Assembly: GCA_033980235.1 (NCBI GenBank)
Contig: CM067066.1
Coordinates: 39,179,455-39,243,454, forward strand
Direction: 5' to 3'
Source: Diadema setosum
Taxonomy: Eukaryota > Echinodermata > Echinoidea > Diadematoida > Diadematidae
DNA: 64,000 nucleotides
Positions 1 to 14,161 of the stretch are shown here, in pieces; within the stretch, counting starts at the first letter, position 1, and each line of letters starts with the position of its first letter. The notes below the pieces were generated by a model. That model was not told where the DNA came from. It ran no database searches and worked only from the letters and a program-made list of their open reading frames with translations. The position numbers were made by a program, and so were the translations under genes.

Positions 1-3000
1 GACTTGCGGCATGGTGCATTTGACAGTGTTTGCATGAATTGGTACGATTTTCATATGTGGTTTAATGGAAAAGCAAAGTACAACTTTTTTTTTCACTTAA
101 TACCTGGCACTGCAATATACTAAATATGTCAACTGGAAAAGGGTAATATTGGCATCAGAATATTTTGTGCTACATTCCTCATTTGATTCTTCCATTCTGA
201 CCAGATGAAACTGGGGCATAGATTCAAACAACTCCTTTGTTGGTGCTACCTCAACCACTAATCACTTCTTCTCAATCATTACAAAATGATAATATATTAT
301 TTATTCCTATCAAACTTACCCTGCCTGTTATACTTCTTTCTATAATTGTACATGTTGCCTACCTTTCTGTTACCCTCTATACCCCATCATTATTCCATTT
401 CTATTCATCAGTCTATCATCTATCAGGGCTCTGATGTTATCAATGGCCAAGTGCCCTGGGGCCACTAAAAATTGATGTTGGACCACCAAATTTAAAAAAA
501 AAAAATCTTTTAGTGGTCAGATCAGGCAACTAAGATTCAAAATGGATCTTAACTTTTCCTTCTATTTTAGGTCAATACATTTCTTTTTTGGGGGGGCCAC
601 AAAATTTAAAATTCAAAGATCTTAGTGGCCTTTAACAGGCCTCCAGAGAAAACTGAAAGTGTCGAGCCACATCTGTCCTTCTCATGTCCACCTACCAGCG
701 ACTTTTTTTTAATGGATCATAATATGTCTTTTTTTTTTCTATTTCTCTCAAATAGTTTAACTGTCTATATGTTTCCTTTTTCCCCTCCCTCATCCTCTAT
801 ATTTCTCTCTCTATCTCTCTCTCTGTCTCTCTATCAACCTACTCACTCTCCTCTCAAACACTCTCTACTTCTTCTAGCTGAGAGGCTTTTTATTACGCCT
901 AACCAGCATTGATTGGCGATAACGAATTGGCCGGGTATACCCACTGCACAGCATCACGTCTGTGGGGTAAGTTTGACCATCACTTAGTTTAGGCATTGCG
1001 GAAGAGAGATGGAGAAGGTAGGAGGGCCCATCCCGTTGCCGTAGGCTACACGCACGCCTGCGCAACCCTGTCTTCCACCCCACTGCTGAATTGAACAAAT
1101 TGCTTGAATCAACAGAATATTTTCCTGAAAGGGGGATGTTCATCTCACATTTACCTTTTGATTCTCAGCCAAGTACCATGATCTCAAACTATATTGAAGG
1201 TATTCACTTAGAGTATCAAACTTTATAGCTTTTCTGGCACACAATATATTCTACACATCCACACACATACAGTACCTATCTATCTACAAAGTACTTTTTC
1301 CCTGCTCCCTCTCGTAATATGATTTTATGCATATCATATCTTCTTGACAGATACTTATTACAAGGAACATAGATATATACAGTATCATGACTACTCATGT
1401 GATAAGCATTGGCTTTAACAAAAGAAATACCGGTACTGTATGATTAACATGATTAACGTAAGTACGCCTCATTTTATCAATGCATACTTTCAACTGATCA
1501 TTGTAATCTATTTGGCCAATTATTTAGACAAAAAATATTCAATATACATGCATATTACAGCTGTATGATAACAGCCATCAAAGTACAATGTTGACTGATT
1601 TAAACGTTTTGCAGCACCACATCTATCAAAGCAGATACTATACCACTCAGCGGAAACTCACTCAGCGGAAACTGCATGGCTTCTTATTCCTAAATAAATA
1701 ATGTATGTTGTACAAACATAAAAAGTACATTAGTTACACTGCACTGCCATTAGTCTTTCAGCCATACCTTCAATCACGCCATGAACGGTTCTGGTTTCGG
1801 CGCTGAGGAACATTATGGGGACACATTACTCCATGGGCTCATACAACTTCATAAAAAAGGAAAGGATTTCTTATAAGTTGAATGTTCAAAATACTGATAC
1901 ACTAAACTTACTCTGCCATCATAAATTAGATTAATTCTACATGAGACTGATCAGTCAATTGTGCTGCATTTGTACATGATGCTGAACCAGTAGAGTTTGT
2001 CAAAAGTTTTAGAAACTTGTCATGAGTAATTCCATCATAATCATGATCATCAGCAACAGTTGTCAGTAATAGCTCCCTTTTCATATACACTCATTGTCTA
2101 AAATATTACAAAGTAAGACCAACAAAGCCTTAGGTACAACTATTAAAAACTTTATATAATTACTTTCACTCTAACAGTAAATGCTCTTGAACATTTCATG
2201 TCAGTATACTGCCTAGAATTTGATTTTGTTTTGTTGTTGTTTTTGTTTCATTTTGTTCTGTTCCTTTTTGGGGGTGGGGTGGATGTTTGGTGAACATAGT
2301 AAAAAGTATGGTGCTCTTGTAGGGTAAACATGACGGAGAATCCTTCTTGGTCCAAAAGATAATTTGCACAGGTGTGAAACTGCATGCTGGGGAAAATTAA
2401 GACTAGGTGGAAAAAAAAAAAAAGAGTGCAGAACATGTTGATACAGGAGGTCTATGTAACCACATCATTTGCTCGCAGGATGAATACAAAATGAAAAAAA
2501 AAAGAAAAAAAAAAGAACACATTGGTGATGAGTTAATTCAAGAGCATGGTACTAAACCAGAAATGAAAAATATATTAACAGCAAATCCTGTTTGATCACA
2601 CACATGCAATGAGCTCCTGGAATGAATAGCATTGAGAACATACAACCAGGAAGACTGTACAAATGACTGTTTTATGGAGATTTTACTATCCACACATTTG
2701 GTGGGTTTCATTATATTACAGTTTGCCATTGCATAAGAAAGCTCATTTAAACATCATAAAACAGCACATAAAAATGCTCAATCTCTTCAAATGTCATGAG
2801 CTAGATTGTTAATGGGCACAATCATCCAAGGGTTCCTTTTTTTTCAAAATACTTATACAAGCCTAGTGGGGAAATAGTGTAAACTTTTGAAATGTGGCAG
2901 ACTTTTATATCCAGTGCTGTATTTGTACTTATTCATATAGCACTATTGGAAAGTTGCATTGTATGCAAATGTGACAATATGATAAGTGATATTTTTTATT

Positions 3001-4261
3001 GCATTTTTCAGACAATTTTAGTATTCTAAGAAAACTATACACTATGGTCTAGTGCTGTCATCCTCTCATGTATTGGAAATATTTTTTAACATAATTTATA
3101 TTAGTAAGATTATGAAGAAAACTCATGCCCCATGATTTATACTTTTGGGCAAAGTCTTGATATGATCCTTATAAAAAAATCTGTTTATTTTTACTCCTAT
3201 TTAGCAGTTGTTTGAACAAATAAAAAGAAATGAAATCCATTTTTCCTGTGTTGTGTTATAAGAGTGATAGATACAGTGTATCAATCAATGGAAGAGTATA
3301 AAAAGTAATATGCTTTCACCCTCACACTTCAAAATGAATAAGTACTAGAAATATGTGGTGGTCCTTAAACATACAATTTGAACCCCCCCCCCCAAAAAAA
3401 AAAAAAAAAAAAAATTAAATTAAATTAAATTAAATTAAAAAAAAATAAATAAATAAATTTAAAAAAAAATAAATTACCCAGATTTTTAATGGAGAACACT
3501 CGAAAAGACTTATGACAGAAAACACAATATCTTTAAACGTATTGTAAACGCAATCATTACTACTACTAGTACTATTCTGTTTCACACATATATACATGCA
3601 TGCGTGCACACACACATACTTTCAATTTTTTTGTAGTAGATGCACATTATAGCATGTAACTTTATTCCTGATAGAACAGTGGGACATAAAACTCTACGTG
3701 CTCCTGCAAAGTCACAAAGTATGAATAAACAGTGACAATGCAACAGACCTGAAAAGAGCTCTTACCAGTTTCTCTCTATCTGATGGCTGCATCATCTGTT
3801 ACTCTCCTTCTCCCCCCCCCCCCCCTTTCTCTTCCCTATAATAGAAATGTGATTCCCACCCGACATCATCACCGTCGCTTCTGACAATTTTTTTCTTTCC
3901 CTACCATTTCATTTTGCAGGATTATCTGTGCACATGTTTGATGGTGGCGATGACTGAAAGGTTTACTTCAAGCTTTTTCACCGTATTATGCCTGCTGGAA
4001 GTCTCTTTATCGCTCTCACTCCCCATCTCTCTCCTCTCGCTTAGTTTTTAAGACCATCTTGCCGTCACGATTCTCTGTGTCCTTTTATCAGCTCTCCTCT
4101 CTCATCTACTTCTCAAACCGTCCTGCTGTCTACATCGTCCATGTCAGTTTGTTCTCTATGTTCATACATTATGTATCTCAAATGTATTAGTAAGATGTTC
4201 CCTAATATAGTTTAGAAGGAAAAAAAAAAGATGCTTTAAAGAGCAAACTGTAAAAAAGGAC
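1..4261. other. Gene-free AT-rich stretch (probable intron)
   Basis: No coding exon is recognised. The stretch holds a CT-rich tract near 798-830, a slightly GC-richer unique-looking block at about 870-1150, homopolymer runs, and a C-run/A-run/TTAAA/AAAT low-complexity patch at about 3388-3474. If the PPP1R16-type gene continues toward position 1, this is intronic; that is an inference from the missing downstream exons. Confidence 0.4.
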
Positions 4262-4418
4262 ATTACTGGCAAATGCTCTCCTGCAAACAAATTCAAGTCC
4301 AAGCTAGTAACATTTGTGTCAGAATAAACTTGTGTAAAATAACACTACTGGCAAATGGTTGCTTGCAAATAAATTCAGGTCCCAGCTACTAACATTTGTG
4401 TTGGAATAAACTTGTGTA
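4262..4418. repeat. Tandem duplication, 82-bp period
   Basis: Two diverged direct copies lie head to tail. Both contain TACTGGCAAATG near the start (from 4264 and 4346) and AATAAACTTGTGT near the end. No coding potential; it reads as a simple local duplication. Confidence 0.8.
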
Positions 4419-4689
4419 CTTCTCTATATTTGATGTGGACATATTGACTTTGCATGCTCTCACTCAACCATGAAGAGTTGCCATTTTGCATGATGAATCT
4501 CTTCCCCCCCCCCCAAAAAAAAAAAATGATAATAATGTCAGTTTCTCTCAGAATCGATTTTTATCACCAAAAAACTTCACTCTACTTTGACATGTATGGG
4601 GCAGGTAATTTAAAATTTTCAGTGGAACACTTCAGAAAGCAATTAGTAAAACACACATTTCAAGTAAAGGGTCAAGTGCGGGACAGAAC

Positions 4690-4990
4690 AAGACCCCTAT
4701 AGATCCCCTGCCCTCTTGAAGTCTAGATGTACAACACGTTGTAGGGCACCAGTACAGAGAGCGGCCGTTCCTTGGGGGATCTCATTTGTTGATAATTTGT
4801 CTAGACCTAGAAGCCAAATTGCGGGGCAGTGTCTCTACAGCAGCCTGATGAAACGGGATGCTACAGGGCTGGGTTATTAGGCGCAGCTGATTGTAATCAT
4901 ACTCCGTCAACCGAGCAGTCCTACTAAATAGGGACACCATTAACTGCGCTTCACCGCTAGAGCATTTTGCACAAGTCAGTGCCGCTACAT
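4690..4990. other. GC-richer unique-looking block, function unknown
   Basis: This block stands out from the AT-rich flanks by base composition and has no microsatellite or inverted-repeat structure I can see. No open frame resembles a known protein. It could be a conserved non-coding (regulatory) element or an old unrecognised repeat. Confidence 0.25.
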
Positions 4991-5937
4991 GTATATCACT
5001 GAAAAACCCTTAGCATCGGTACTATATTTTTTAGTTGTATTTTCCTTTTTAATGTCAATAAGAAGTAACATCTTCTTGTCAGAACAAAGTCATAGATACA
5101 CTTGTGATACTGAAAGTAAAAGTATGAGGCCCTTGTAAAGATGCTCATTCAGGAGAGTAGGACCTATATTTTTTTGTAATCCGCCATTCTGCAGCTGACA
5201 GAAATGTCAAGTGAATTAGTGTCCACTCATCAACACTGCTTGGTGGACTAAATATCAATATTACCTCAATAATTTTTTTTTTAAAGTGGTCAGTATTGCA
5301 CAATATTGTTGTCTGATTAAATTACCCAAACGCTAAAAAAAGAAAATGGTGGAATAGAAACAAGTATCTGTCATTATAAAATGAAAGCTGCCCAAGCTGC
5401 AAAGGCAAATGAGAGCATAAAAACCAAAACAGTAAATAATAACATCCAAGCCAGTGTGGTTTGATGGATCCTTGGATGAAGATAAAAGGAGAAAGTTTTA
5501 GCACTAACAACCCTGGGAGAAAGCAAAGGACAAATGAGAGTTGTTCTACAATATGATCTTGTACAAACAAATATCACCCACGACTGCTTCCTGGTTTTTA
5601 GACTACCAATGACAGTCCACTTTACACTGTACCCCATATAGGTCAGACTACTTTTATTTTCACATGAAAGTGTGACTCAACCAACACTCCACACATTGGC
5701 AACACACCAGAATAGTGTTTTATACATCAGAATACAATTTATGCAATGTATACAAGATTTTAAAGGGGGGGGGGGGCAATCATTAACTTAGCTTCTTAAA
5801 AGAGGAAAAACACATGCAAATGTATTGTTATTCCACTGCTGTGGTTCATGATCACAAATTTGTCTAATTGCCAAAATTGCCAAACAAATAATTTTGTCGT
5901 TAGATACCTTCTTTTTTTTTTTTTTTTGCCAGGCCAA

Positions 5938-6061
5938 TGATCATGTCCAAATATATAGCATATTCAATAACTGTGATCACTGAAGCTCTCTAAACCATGT
6001 CTCTAAATCATGTCCAAATACATAGCATATTCAATAACTGTGATCACTAAAGCTCTCTAAA
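5938..6061. repeat. Tandem duplication, 67-bp period
   Basis: Two near-identical copies of a unit containing TCATGTCCAAATA and CAATAACTGTGATCACT follow each other (from 5941 and 6008). Only a few substitutions separate them, so the duplication is fairly recent. Confidence 0.85.
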
Positions 6062-6495
6062 CTTCTAACAATAGCAAAAAGCACTATGTCATTACAAAGT
6101 GAGTTATGACTTATAATCTCCTCGAAAGCTCTTCATATCTTGGTTCTTCAATGATAGGGAAAATGGAAAGAGTGACTGGTCAAACTCAAAGATGAACACC
6201 TCTCTGTATCTCATCATTATCTAGAAGCAAGGTAAAGACACACAATACTGCTCGAGAATTTACTGTACTGTTTTTTTTTTATATGTTGTCACACCTGCAA
6301 TACAAAATTGGGCACATAGCAGACTGTGAAATCATAGGCTGATGTGGACTTGTTTTTCATATTGAGCCTAAAAGAGTCAATCATTCACTTGTTTGTTTTT
6401 GTCAATCTTTTATATTTCTTTCTTTTTCATATAAACAGTATAAAAATTAATTCATGACATTGGATATTCACACTGTTCTACAATACCACACACAA

Positions 6496-6497
<2 letters not shown>

Positions 6498-6562
<65 letters not shown>
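6498..6562. repeat. (CA)n microsatellite
   Basis: An uninterrupted CA dinucleotide run of about 32 units. Similar shorter CA runs occur near 22410-22434 and 40803-40832. Confidence 0.97.
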
Positions 6563-6564
<2 letters not shown>

Positions 6565-9338
6565 CTTTGTATCAATAAGCCTCCTAGCAAGCTAACAACT
6601 CTTTATCTGCCTGAAGCATGAGCAAACCACCAGGGGTAGTGTATTTGATCAAGAGAGTCAGGTGAATGACAGTAAGTTAATCTCCTGGGTCTGCAACAGA
6701 TCAATAGTCTGGCAAAACAATATCCACAATGAAAAAAAAAATAGAAAACACCAAAATTATGGTACTTCTACTTGATCTGGTGTATCCCACTGTAAATGTG
6801 TGGGCTTAAAATCCTTGCAATTATCAAATTCGTGCCAAAATGCAGTCTTGAGCAATGACTTCTTTATATACTGACATCTTTTGTCTTGAATTACGGAGGA
6901 AGGGAGAATCTATCACCATCCACTCCTGGCGATCAAAGAAAAATGGCATTATCAGTGAGTTTCAAAACAAAAATATCTTTAAGTCAGAGATAAATGGTAA
7001 CTAAATATATATGCAAAATTACCTCTAACCACTTTCTACTTCTGTCCTATACAAACATCAATTTTCAAGCTCCAAAGCAAATGAGATGGAATTGATTTTG
7101 GTGATTTTTTTCACTCATAAATTCACAACATTGAAATTTGCTTTATGATCATGAGGAATACCAGTGAACTACATTTTAGGTAAATGTCTACAGAATAGGG
7201 CAATAATCATTTTATACAGCACTGTTTATCTTGTGAAATCACCATGTACTTTCATCCTTGCCGCACATTTAAATGCATAAAATCGGGATGAGTCTCTGCG
7301 ATACAGCTCATTCTTTATTCATGTGGCAAGTGGTCAAAGAACATTTCATTTCCATCCCTGACATATGGTATAAAGATTAAAGGGGACCACCATGGTGCAT
7401 TAATGAATAACAAATAAGCCAGTTCAGAGATAGCTCATGTGCTCATGGGTACAAATAACCTTTCTTTTTTTCTCAGTTGGCTAGGCACTTCACTCGATTC
7501 AAAGTGACATCATACATCAGCTTGCCCAACATAGCAATTCATGGAAATTCATATTCAAACCAAGATTGGACCTGCATCGACCAAGTGACCAGAATGGTTT
7601 GTCAATCAACACTCGGGGAAGCATCCATTTCATTGTTTTGTATCAAATGCGTTGACAAACTTTTTCTTTTAATATAGCCAAAATATATCAGACTTGCTGT
7701 CAGGTGGATGTACTGGCAAGCACCATCTATAAGAATTACAAAAATGTACATGAATAATTATGACATCACAGATGCTTATCTCAGTGAATTTAAAAACCAA
7801 CCTGTCTCTCAGTACAAATGACCTTGTTCTGCTCATGTGCAAACTGGAACCCCAAACTGGCTTATTATGATAGAAGAGACTATCATCCCCGTACAGGGAA
7901 GGAAAAAAAAAAAAAAAAACAGCAACAACTTTGATCTCTCACAGATCTATTTCAGGCACACTAAAAATAAACAAGGCCCTGCAAAATACATTGTAGCCAC
8001 AGCTGATATCATAAACATTGGCATACAGTACTTGTGCCTGTATACTCTGTATAAAAATTAATGTACATATCATGCATGCACAAATAGGTATAAATCAATG
8101 GTACCAGTGTCTGTCTAAAGTAATACAGAGAAACTAATATTCTGCATGATTTGTATGATATGTTTGCATTAATTTGCACATTGCTGGTTCATTTCAGACA
8201 AATCAGTTAATTTGAAGGGTATATTTTAAAATACATACAAATCCAAACTTATTAAGCATCGAATGAATAGTCTATACACCAAGTACGCCTACAGGACAGG
8301 ACCTTTTCTTCAGGAGCATCATTTCATCAAGCTAGGGTGAGCTGCCATTCATCAAAGCATGAATGTAAATATATAGGACTAACACGTTTCTCACACATCG
8401 CACTGATCACATGAACGCAGTGCAGAATATGAAATTCCCCAGAGATAATACTACTGTGATCACAGCTGTTGGCATGGGGGGGGGGGGGGGGGAACTTATG
8501 CCTACAGCCTCCTAATCGATTTGCACCAGAAGAAATTGTTTAGAGTAGCATGTTACAATAAATGTCCTCCCCTGAAATGGTGCATGCTCATAGTGGAGTC
8601 TGCGCAGTGCAGTCTTTTCAGATTTGTTGCCTTTAAAATGCCATTGTGTTCCCTGATCCCACAATTGTGATTGTATGGCAAGGATGACTGGGTGTGAGGC
8701 ACCGCCAGAGTGATCAGTGTTGCCTCTGACACATCATGTATACTGTATTACACATACAACTCCAGCTTAACAGGGGGACACTGCCGATGCCTCGCTACAA
8801 GGTAGTGTTCCAGGGATTTTGAATAATAATCACGTTTCCTTTATCAACCCGTAATTCTTAAGTATACATTACACAGACTACTGAGTGATAGGGAAGTTTG
8901 AGTTGCTGCTTTATTAGATTGTATGCATTCTAGCAGCACTCAATAGACAAGACAGGCACCATGAACTTTCATATTACAGTAGGTTCATCCCAGTATGACC
9001 TTTAATTTCACCATGGAAAGGGTAGCCATATATCTTGATCCATTGATTTCATACAAAAATCCGGTAAAGCCGAATACACTTGATCAATTAGTATATTCTG
9101 CTTGATGCCATATACTATCTATCAATTAATGCTGTGGGAATTAACTTCTTCTTTTCTGTTCTTTTGTGTATAGGTATGGATGTTTTTTCTTCCACATAAA
9201 TATTTCCATGTAACACATAAACTTATCAAACATTGAAAATATATGGCACAATATGATGTGAACATTCTTGCAGAATTCATTGAAGTTCAATCCTTTACTA
9301 TGTGACCTCCATGCTCCTTTCTATCATGACATGCTTGA
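6563..9338. other. Gene-free stretch (probable intron)
   Basis: AT-rich, with a poly-G run near 8476-8491 and short A-runs. No coding exon, RNA gene or inverted repeat was recognised. Confidence 0.4.
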
Positions 9339-9340
9339 TA

Positions 9341-9479
9341 CTGTAAAACCCCATGGTACAAAACTTGCAAATTGAAAACCATGGTCTTTTTCGCGGGAAC
9401 TGCCGCTGGCATTCAGTGCATTCTACTTTCACAAATCTTGTTTTCTTTGCAACTTTCTTGAAAATTTCTGGTTTTACAG
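9341..9479. mobile_element. Short TIR element, CTGTAAAACC ends, TA flanks
   Basis: The ends CTGTAAAACC and GGTTTTACAG are perfect inverted repeats and are flanked by TA on both sides, as expected of a Tc1/mariner-type non-autonomous element. The 139-bp body has no coding capacity. The TA could also be part of the repeat. Confidence 0.55.
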
Positions 9480-9548
9480 TACTGCACTCCTTCAACTTCA
9501 AACAACAACTGTGACACACTTTGATCTCTGTTGATCCAAAAATTGACC

Positions 9549-10113
9549 TTAAAGGGAAGATAAACCCCAGAGCAATGTGGATTGAGTGAAAGCAGCAACA
9601 TTAGTAGAACACATCAGTGAAAGTTTGAAGAAAATCGGACAATCGATGCAAAAGTTATGAATTTTTTAAGTTTTGGTGTTGGAACCGCTGGATGAGGAGA
9701 CTACAAGAGGTTATGACGTATGAGTGGACAACAATACCAAGAAAATATAAAGAAAATTCTACAAAAATCCATTTTTCATGAAAATTACAAATTCCATCAA
9801 CTTGATATTGACATATGTTAAGGGTAGCAATTATTCCCCCTGCGTTTTGAAAGAGGTTGGTCCATTGCTCTTTCATGATTCTAGAAAAGTGAATTTTTGT
9901 TGAATTTCCTTTATATTTTCTTTGTATTGTTGTCCACTCATACGTCATATCCTGTAGTAGTCTCCTCATCCAGCGGTTCCAACACCAAAACTTTAAAAAT
10001 TCATAACTTTTGCATCGATTGTCCGATTTTCCTCAAACTTTCACTGATGTGTTCTACTAATGTTGCTGCTTTCACTCAATCCACATTGCTCTTGGGGTTT
10101 ATCTTCCCTTTAA
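9549..10113. mobile_element. Fold-back MITE, TTAA family 1, copy A
   Basis: The element runs from TTAAAGGGAAG to CTTCCCTTTAA. Its two arms, roughly 210 bp each, are inverted copies that differ at only a few positions, with a ~140-bp unpaired centre, so a single strand can form a long hairpin. Both arms carry the family signature CGGACAATCGATGCAAAAG. The centre has no transposase frame. Apparent open frames across it are translations of the repeat. Copies B-F share the architecture, and copy F shows that TTAA is the duplicated target. Confidence 0.9.
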
Positions 10114-10199
10114 GGATGCAGTGTAGGTTCTGTTCCTGCAACAAGATGGCCATCTCAGATGACTGGCTGGTCGATTGTGCAGCCAAATTTTAGTTCCTA

Positions 10200-10692
10200 A
10201 CTAGAGAAGCACTCTGAGAGCGCAGACCTCCGCCAAGCATGCGGCTCATTTCCACCACTGATCTTGTTCTTCCATAGAGATTTCAGTGATTTCTACCCAT
10301 ACGTATATTATAGCATTGTGTGCTGAAAGTCACCAGATTTCCCAATATAGAAGCCTTTGTTACGTCATAAACCCTCAGCTGCATGGCGCGCCTCGCCCTA
10401 GTAGAAATTAGAACAAGCACTTTAGTGCGCGCATGCAAACCTCAAATACGCGCAGCCTGAACTCCCAAGTTCATTGACCCTACCTGCCAAAATATCAAAA
10501 ATTTGTCATAAATTCCCCCAAAATTCTCGGATCACTACCAAAATTTAATCATCTGTTACTTGCATCATTCTGAACCTTTCCTGCAAGTTTCATCTAAATC
10601 CGTTAATTACTTTTTGAGTTATTTTGCACAAGGACAAACACCTGAACACACAAACCAACAGTAACGAAAACATAACCTCCTCCCTTGGCGGA
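10200..10692 (-). mobile_element. ~500-bp dispersed repeat (CTCCGCCAAG family), copy 1
   Basis: This is the inverted copy of the sequence at 31854-32356. Read on the minus strand it begins near CCGCCAAGGGAGGAGGTTATG and ends near CTCTCAGAGTGCTTCTCTAG. Its outer parts carry CCGCCAAG and CTTGGCGG in opposite orientation. It has no coding potential, and its class is unknown. Confidence 0.8.
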
Positions 10693-10693
10693 A

Positions 10694-13600
10694 TTAATTA
10701 GCAGTACATGGCACCTGAGTGGATGATCTATGAACTGTGAGTACCCTGATAATGGTGCATTGCAGTAACCTTACAAAGTCTCTCGTCAATCATTTTGCAA
10801 GTTCACTGGTGATTTGGCACAATTCATATTTTTCCAGAGATTTTGATGCAATGTAGGGCCTACATGTGACTGTGCATTTCTGAAACGGACGCAATGCATG
10901 CTGAAGTGTTGTCTCATGTATAAATTTATGGAAGGAGCTACAATGATAAATTAGTGGTAGCAAAATTGGGCTGACTATAATTACATCCAAATTATAAACA
11001 CACTTCCTGTATACTCCGGGGTCAGACGGGAAAGTAAGAGGGAGTTAAAAATAAGAATAACAAGGATAGTAAGTCGGTTGAAAATAAGACAGAAACTCAT
11101 TGCAGGATGGGCAGACTACAGCTTGCCAGAGAATGAAAAAGGATAATTGCAAGGCTAGACCCAAACTGTGCGTGGGGAGAAACTCTATTGTGATTGAAGG
11201 AGGGCCCCTGTATAGAATCGCCACTCAGTGTCCTTGGACAATGACAGCTATTTACAGTCTAGTCTCTTTCTGTTTATCACACTACAGTGAACTAGAGTTC
11301 AATATGACATGGGTAAGATAATCACGGGGATCATGCACTATTATATCGACTGCCTGATCCATGCCAAGTATATTCTTGTACAGGTCCACAGGCTTATTAT
11401 AGAAGACTTCCACAAGGTTCTACAGAAGTCTACTTTGGTATGACTGAAGTTGTGCTAAACTCTCTTCAGCATTAGTGTGTACAGTTTTCTAATACACAGA
11501 GTGAATGAATACCTAACAAAGAGCAAGACAATGCTTTGATATGTTCATTGGCGGCACAATACACTTCAAAGACGCTTGCATGATTTAGATTTATACACAG
11601 TCTGCTGCCTGGCTGACCTTTAATAAAGAAAACCCAGAAGAGAAATAAAATAAGCTGATAATTCCCATCATGGTCCATCAACCACGCCTACTCAGCACAC
11701 AATATATTCACTTCCCACAAGCGCAATACATTAATTGAGACAAAAAAAATTGTGGGAGTATCTCCGCAGTTTCCTAAAAGAACAAAATATGTCTGCTAAC
11801 AACAAGCTAAATGTATGTTGTAGCTGTTTTCTTCTTCCTGATAAGCTGCAGTAAATACCTGACTCGCCCATTCTCCTATGAATCCCCCCCCCCCAAAAAA
11901 AAAAGGGGGGGGGGATCATCATGCAGAATACTATAAAACATACATGAACTCCCAAATGAAACACCCACTCCAAACTAATGTCCCACCTATGACATTCTTG
12001 GCAATGATGAATCACTGTTTGCATGTACGCTGCAACAGTGTTATGGTTAGGGTGCAGGCCGTTCAAGCAGTTTACAAAGTCTATGCCATGTTTTAGTGCT
12101 GCGGGATATTGCATTAAGTCTCATTACGTTACTTCAAAGCACTGATGACAAAATGTAAAGCCCTTGTGTAATTTTTGCTTGCATATACTGATTTTAACAA
12201 ACTTAGTTACCTATAGCTGTAATGGAGTCACATAAATTTTCATCATATGGGCTACCACAATAAAGGTATAAAGATCTGGTTTTAGACTAAGCAGTTCATG
12301 CTGTTGTATAACAACAGTTTCAGTGGGAAGGATTTGCACAGTTTTGTTTGTGAAAAGCAGTCAGTACTGAATGAATTACTCTGCATCAATAATATTAATA
12401 TTGACCAAAATGATGGAGGTCAGTCAGAGTGTTCAAACCTGATAAATTGATGTTTGCATTGTTCCATGTGCATTATTATAATAATCAGTAACATCGTAAA
12501 TTTGTATCATTATCATGAACAAATACTTGACAGCTTGCACTGTTTCACACCTTCTCTGTTTTTTCACATGGTATAACAATTTTTCAAATTTATTAGTACA
12601 TCAGTAGACAATGGCTACCCTGCAGCAAACGTTCAGCAATGCTCCACCAGGGATATTGACCTCCTGTATTGTATGCTTTTTACAATAAATTACTGCACAT
12701 TTTCCCACTGCTAACACGCAATTCAAAAGATAACAGCTCCCCCTCGGCAGGGTTCAGAGGTTTAATGATGCTATCCTGGGCCAGAATTGACTCTATTGAA
12801 CTTTGGCTGTACTCATTAATCCACTGGTTGTATGTGTACACACTCTATAGAGGACATCAGTAACACAATATCTCATTCTACTGACAGCCTTTTCAGACTG
12901 ACAGAAGAATCAGTTGCAATTAACTCTTTTGTAATTTAATGAAGGTGTTAAACAAGATGAAAAATGGAGTGTTCGCACACAGAGGTATTCTCCTTCTGAC
13001 CACTACCCAGTACAATTGGCCTCAAACTCTGTTGCCTGTCTACCAAACATGCCATTCTCAATACATTGGCATTGTAAGAGCACACTGTTCAAGTCTTTAT
13101 GATAATATGCATGTCAAAGCAGATTATATAAATGAGATAGTTTAAGTCTGCTGTCAGACTTAAAATTGAGACTTGATTAGTATGTCTTTAATACACCTGC
13201 TCACTGACTAGTTCTTTCATACGGTTAGTGTGGAAGCCCTGAATATCTTGTACAGTTGTATGCTCACTGTGTTGATTACAACTGGTAAAGTTGATGAACA
13301 CTTTCTTGATAATGTTTTTGCTGAAATTCCAAACTTGAGCACACATTTGCTTGCCAACAATCACAACTTTCTTCATCTAGCCCACACTCACAGCTGTATA
13401 CTTGATATTGATAACCTGAACGGCGTCTACAGATGACGTGAATATGGTGCACCTGCATATCATGTAACTGTATATAATGTACATGACTGCTTTACAATAA
13501 AAACCTATTGACCAAATATGACCACAGGTTATTGCTAATGTGCAGTGCCCATGTCTTGTTTGCAGACACAAAGTTTGCACAACACATTTGTAATGTTTAA

Positions 13601-14161
13601 TTGTCCATGACCTGATTTCGTCATGAATGCATGAATTTAACTGTATGCACATGAGCACAATGTGTTCTCATGCCTGATGATGGAAGGAGTACAGTGTATC
13701 ATTATGTACTGTACCTTGGTATTCAGAATTGAAGAGAATTTCAAAACACTCCTACCCTGTAATCAGTCCTTGGGGAATATTCCAGTATCCACATTCAGTT
13801 TCTTTATAAAGCTACAGTTCTGTCAATGTCGTTGATGGGTATTATGTCTTTTGAATCCATACATTGGCAGTTCCTTGTCAGTATTATGACAGTTACTGCC
13901 AAATCTCACTTTATGTTTTGTTTTCTTCCCACAAGCACAGCCTATGACAGTTTCCATTCTGATCTGTACCGCGTGTGAGAAAACTTTGAACAGGAAGTCT
14001 CCACCAAGTGTATGAATACAACATACGTAGATAATGTACCATCGTGGTATCTGAATGGTTATGGGTGGTCTACATTATATGTGTATGATTGGAAACAACA
14101 GGAAATGACATGAGGCAATGACAAGGCAATTATTCCTCTCTTCATAGAACAGGTGATGATT
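10694..14161. other. Gene-free stretch (probable intron)
   Basis: Mostly AT-rich unique sequence. The one structural oddity is a run of C's, then A's, then G's at about 11884-11916 that can fold back on itself. No exon or RNA gene was recognised. Confidence 0.4.

Noticed and set aside
5322..5637. Hydrophobic minus-strand open frames in two phases
   Set aside because: Two frames are equally open, neither shows a domain, and no splice sites support an exon.
9655..10193. Open frames on both strands (and similar ones at 19557-19946 and 57036-57230)
   Set aside because: All are translations of TTAA family 1 fold-back elements; the same peptide appears from different copies and strands.
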